A DNA stretch of 64,000 bases from Saprospiraceae bacterium. GTDB taxonomy: Bacteria; Bacteroidota; Bacteroidia; Chitinophagales; Saprospiraceae. Location of the stretch: assembly GCA_016709995.1 (NCBI GenBank), contig JADJLQ010000001.1, positions 1,646,001 to 1,710,000 on the forward strand. The letters run 5' to 3'. Shown in pieces: positions 63,903 to 64,000 of this stretch. The translations under genes were made by a program, and so were the position numbers. Numbering within the stretch: the stretch's first letter is position 1; each line of letters begins with the position of its first letter. The notes beneath the pieces were generated by a model. That model ran no database searches. It was not told where the DNA came from and saw only the letters and a program-made list of their open reading frames with translations.

Positions 63903-64000
63903 ATACTATTAATGCATTTTGATTAAAAATAGTATCACAAGGTATAATTTTTGCTGGATTCTGATCATTGAGGCCAGGCAGTCTGGCCCGATTGATAGTG

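Noticed and set aside
1..64000. Insertion sequences, prophage or integrative elements
   Set aside because: No transposase, integrase, phage structural or conjugation gene was seen, and no target-site duplications could be tied to the inserted-looking genes.

Overview
The window looks like a chromosomal segment of a member of the Bacteroidota, most likely a Saprospiria/Chitinophagia-type bacterium. This rests on a SusC/SusD pair, three secreted proteins ending in type IX secretion (T9SS) sorting domains, several TAnnTTTG promoter -7 elements, a dockerin-bearing giant surface protein, and housekeeping genes of Bacteroidota type (FadN-type beta-oxidation enzyme, Ktr/Trk pair, panC-panD-flippase block). 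The family-level placement is inference. No rRNA, CRISPR array, prophage or insertion sequence was found. One tRNA (Cys, GCA) is present.

Layout. 1-2 kb: two co-oriented coiled-coil proteins of unknown function, one membrane-bound. 2-5.3 kb: arginine deiminase, a hot-dog thioesterase and a BrkB/YihY membrane protein as a tight run, then convergent ubiX. 5.5-9.4 kb: a small secreted protein with a clear terminator, folC, and an exbB-exbD-tonB energy-transduction operon. 9.5-16 kb: fadN and a thiolase (fatty-acid beta-oxidation), then a large secreted protein with a metalloprotease-like HExxH. 16-22.4 kb: potassium uptake pair (TrkA/TrkH), a methyltransferase, and an MsbA-type ABC exporter translationally coupled to murB. 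22.5-30.2 kb: a secreted beta-helix protein, arfB, galactokinase, the stub of a deleted esterase gene, a LacI regulator and a YncE-propeller/phosphoesterase fusion. 30.4-36.5 kb: tRNA-Cys, a small conserved protein and the SusC/SusD pair. 36.6-49.4 kb: panC, a ScyD-like secreted protein lying between panC and panD, panD, a flippase-like membrane protein, rfaE2, a Nif3-like protein, a zinc-ribbon coiled-coil protein, a TPR protein, a serine hydrolase, a sugar-phosphate isomerase-like protein and a cytochrome-c-type lipoprotein.

49.4-50.65 kb holds the most unusual DNA: about 16 tandem copies of an ~82-bp unit, each with a strong imperfect palindrome, filling the gap between two convergent genes. 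It contains an exact 193-bp internal duplication. The gene on its far side encodes a 2424-residue secreted, cysteine-rich, dockerin- and T9SS-bearing protein.

58.5-63.3 kb is a pectin-degradation cluster on the minus strand: PL10 pectate lyase, KdgF-like cupin, GH105 unsaturated uronyl hydrolase and a CE8 pectinesterase, with a remnant of a further pectate lyase beyond it. The cluster is damaged. The 3' end of the GH105 gene and the 5' end of the CE8 gene carry about nine frame lesions within some 470 bp, yet both flanks are long intact frames. Reading through the lesions restores a TAATG stop/start overlap between the two genes. This is either recent decay or a local sequence-quality problem.

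All functional calls come from reading motifs and domain order by eye; no database search was run.
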